Source of the DNA: an uncultured Phascolarctobacterium sp.
GTDB taxonomy: Bacteria > Bacillota > Negativicutes > Acidaminococcales > Acidaminococcaceae
NCBI GenBank assembly: GCA_900541915.1
Contig: UQLS01000021.1
Location: 1-30,649, forward strand
DNA: 30,649 bases
Reading direction: 5' to 3'
Position 1 is the first letter of the stretch, and each line of letters opens with the position of its first letter. Of the stretch, positions 30,643 through 30,649 are shown one piece after another. The notes beneath the pieces are model-generated. The model was not told where the DNA came from. It ran no database searches and saw only the letters and a program-made list of their open reading frames with translations. The position numbers and the translations under genes are program-made.

Positions 30643-30649
30643 AATAGTA

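Overview
The window looks like chromosomal DNA from a diderm Firmicute (class Negativicutes; an Acidaminococcaceae/Phascolarctobacterium-like gut anaerobe is plausible but unproven). It combines Firmicutes-type housekeeping genes (gatCAB, pcrA-ligA, many strong AGGAGG ribosome sites) with outer-membrane genes: a minimal mlaE-mlaF-mlaD lipid-transport operon whose MlaD ends in a predicted beta-barrel, followed by a TolC-type protein. No rRNA, tRNA, CRISPR array, insertion sequence or phage was seen. Coding density is high and no gene-free stretch exceeds 300 bases.

Layout. 1-2.4 kb (+): tail of an unknown gene, a DMT/EamA exporter, a PucR-type regulator. 2.4-4 kb: universal stress protein (-) divergent from a LysR regulator (+). 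4-5.8 kb (-): DUF898-type membrane protein, an overlooked 57-aa FeoB-associated-type Cys-rich membrane protein, then alanine racemase. 5.8-6.9 kb (-): an AT-rich, probably transferred Mrr-like nuclease. 6.9-10.2 kb (-): gatC-gatA-gatB. 10.3-16.6 kb (+): flavin reductase-like protein, a frameshifted LysR gene, an exported esterase, then a compact redox/export cluster: NapH-like polyferredoxin membrane protein, small six-Cys protein, tatA, tatC, a Tat-signal flavodoxin and a Tat-signal DUF362 protein. 16.8-17.1 kb (+): Gdx/SugE-type SMR exporter behind a long leader hairpin. 17.2-22.1 kb (-): pcrA, ligA and an unknown exported protein. 22.3-23.3 kb (+): small membrane protein and a TtcA-like PP-loop enzyme. 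23.4-24.3 kb (-): methionine aminopeptidase with an SEC-C zinc motif. 24.4-26.1 kb (+): DedA protein and a threonine-aldolase-like PLP enzyme. 26.2-30.5 kb (-): mlaE, mlaF, mlaD, tolC; a promoter points out of the window at the right edge.

The most interesting region is 12.9-16.6 kb. A dedicated tatA-tatC pair sits beside two twin-arginine proteins and a NapH-like electron carrier. This suggests a self-contained module that exports and reduces a flavodoxin outside the cytoplasmic membrane. The flavodoxin gene carries a second strong ribosome-binding site and in-frame ATG exactly at the junction between signal/linker and flavodoxin domain, so both exported and cytoplasmic forms could be made. 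The cluster's function is inference. Other points of note are the MlaD-barrel fusion, a textbook promoter plus inverted-repeat operator in front of tolC, the LysR frameshift, an asparagine in place of the usual TatC glutamate, and recurrent extended -10 promoters.
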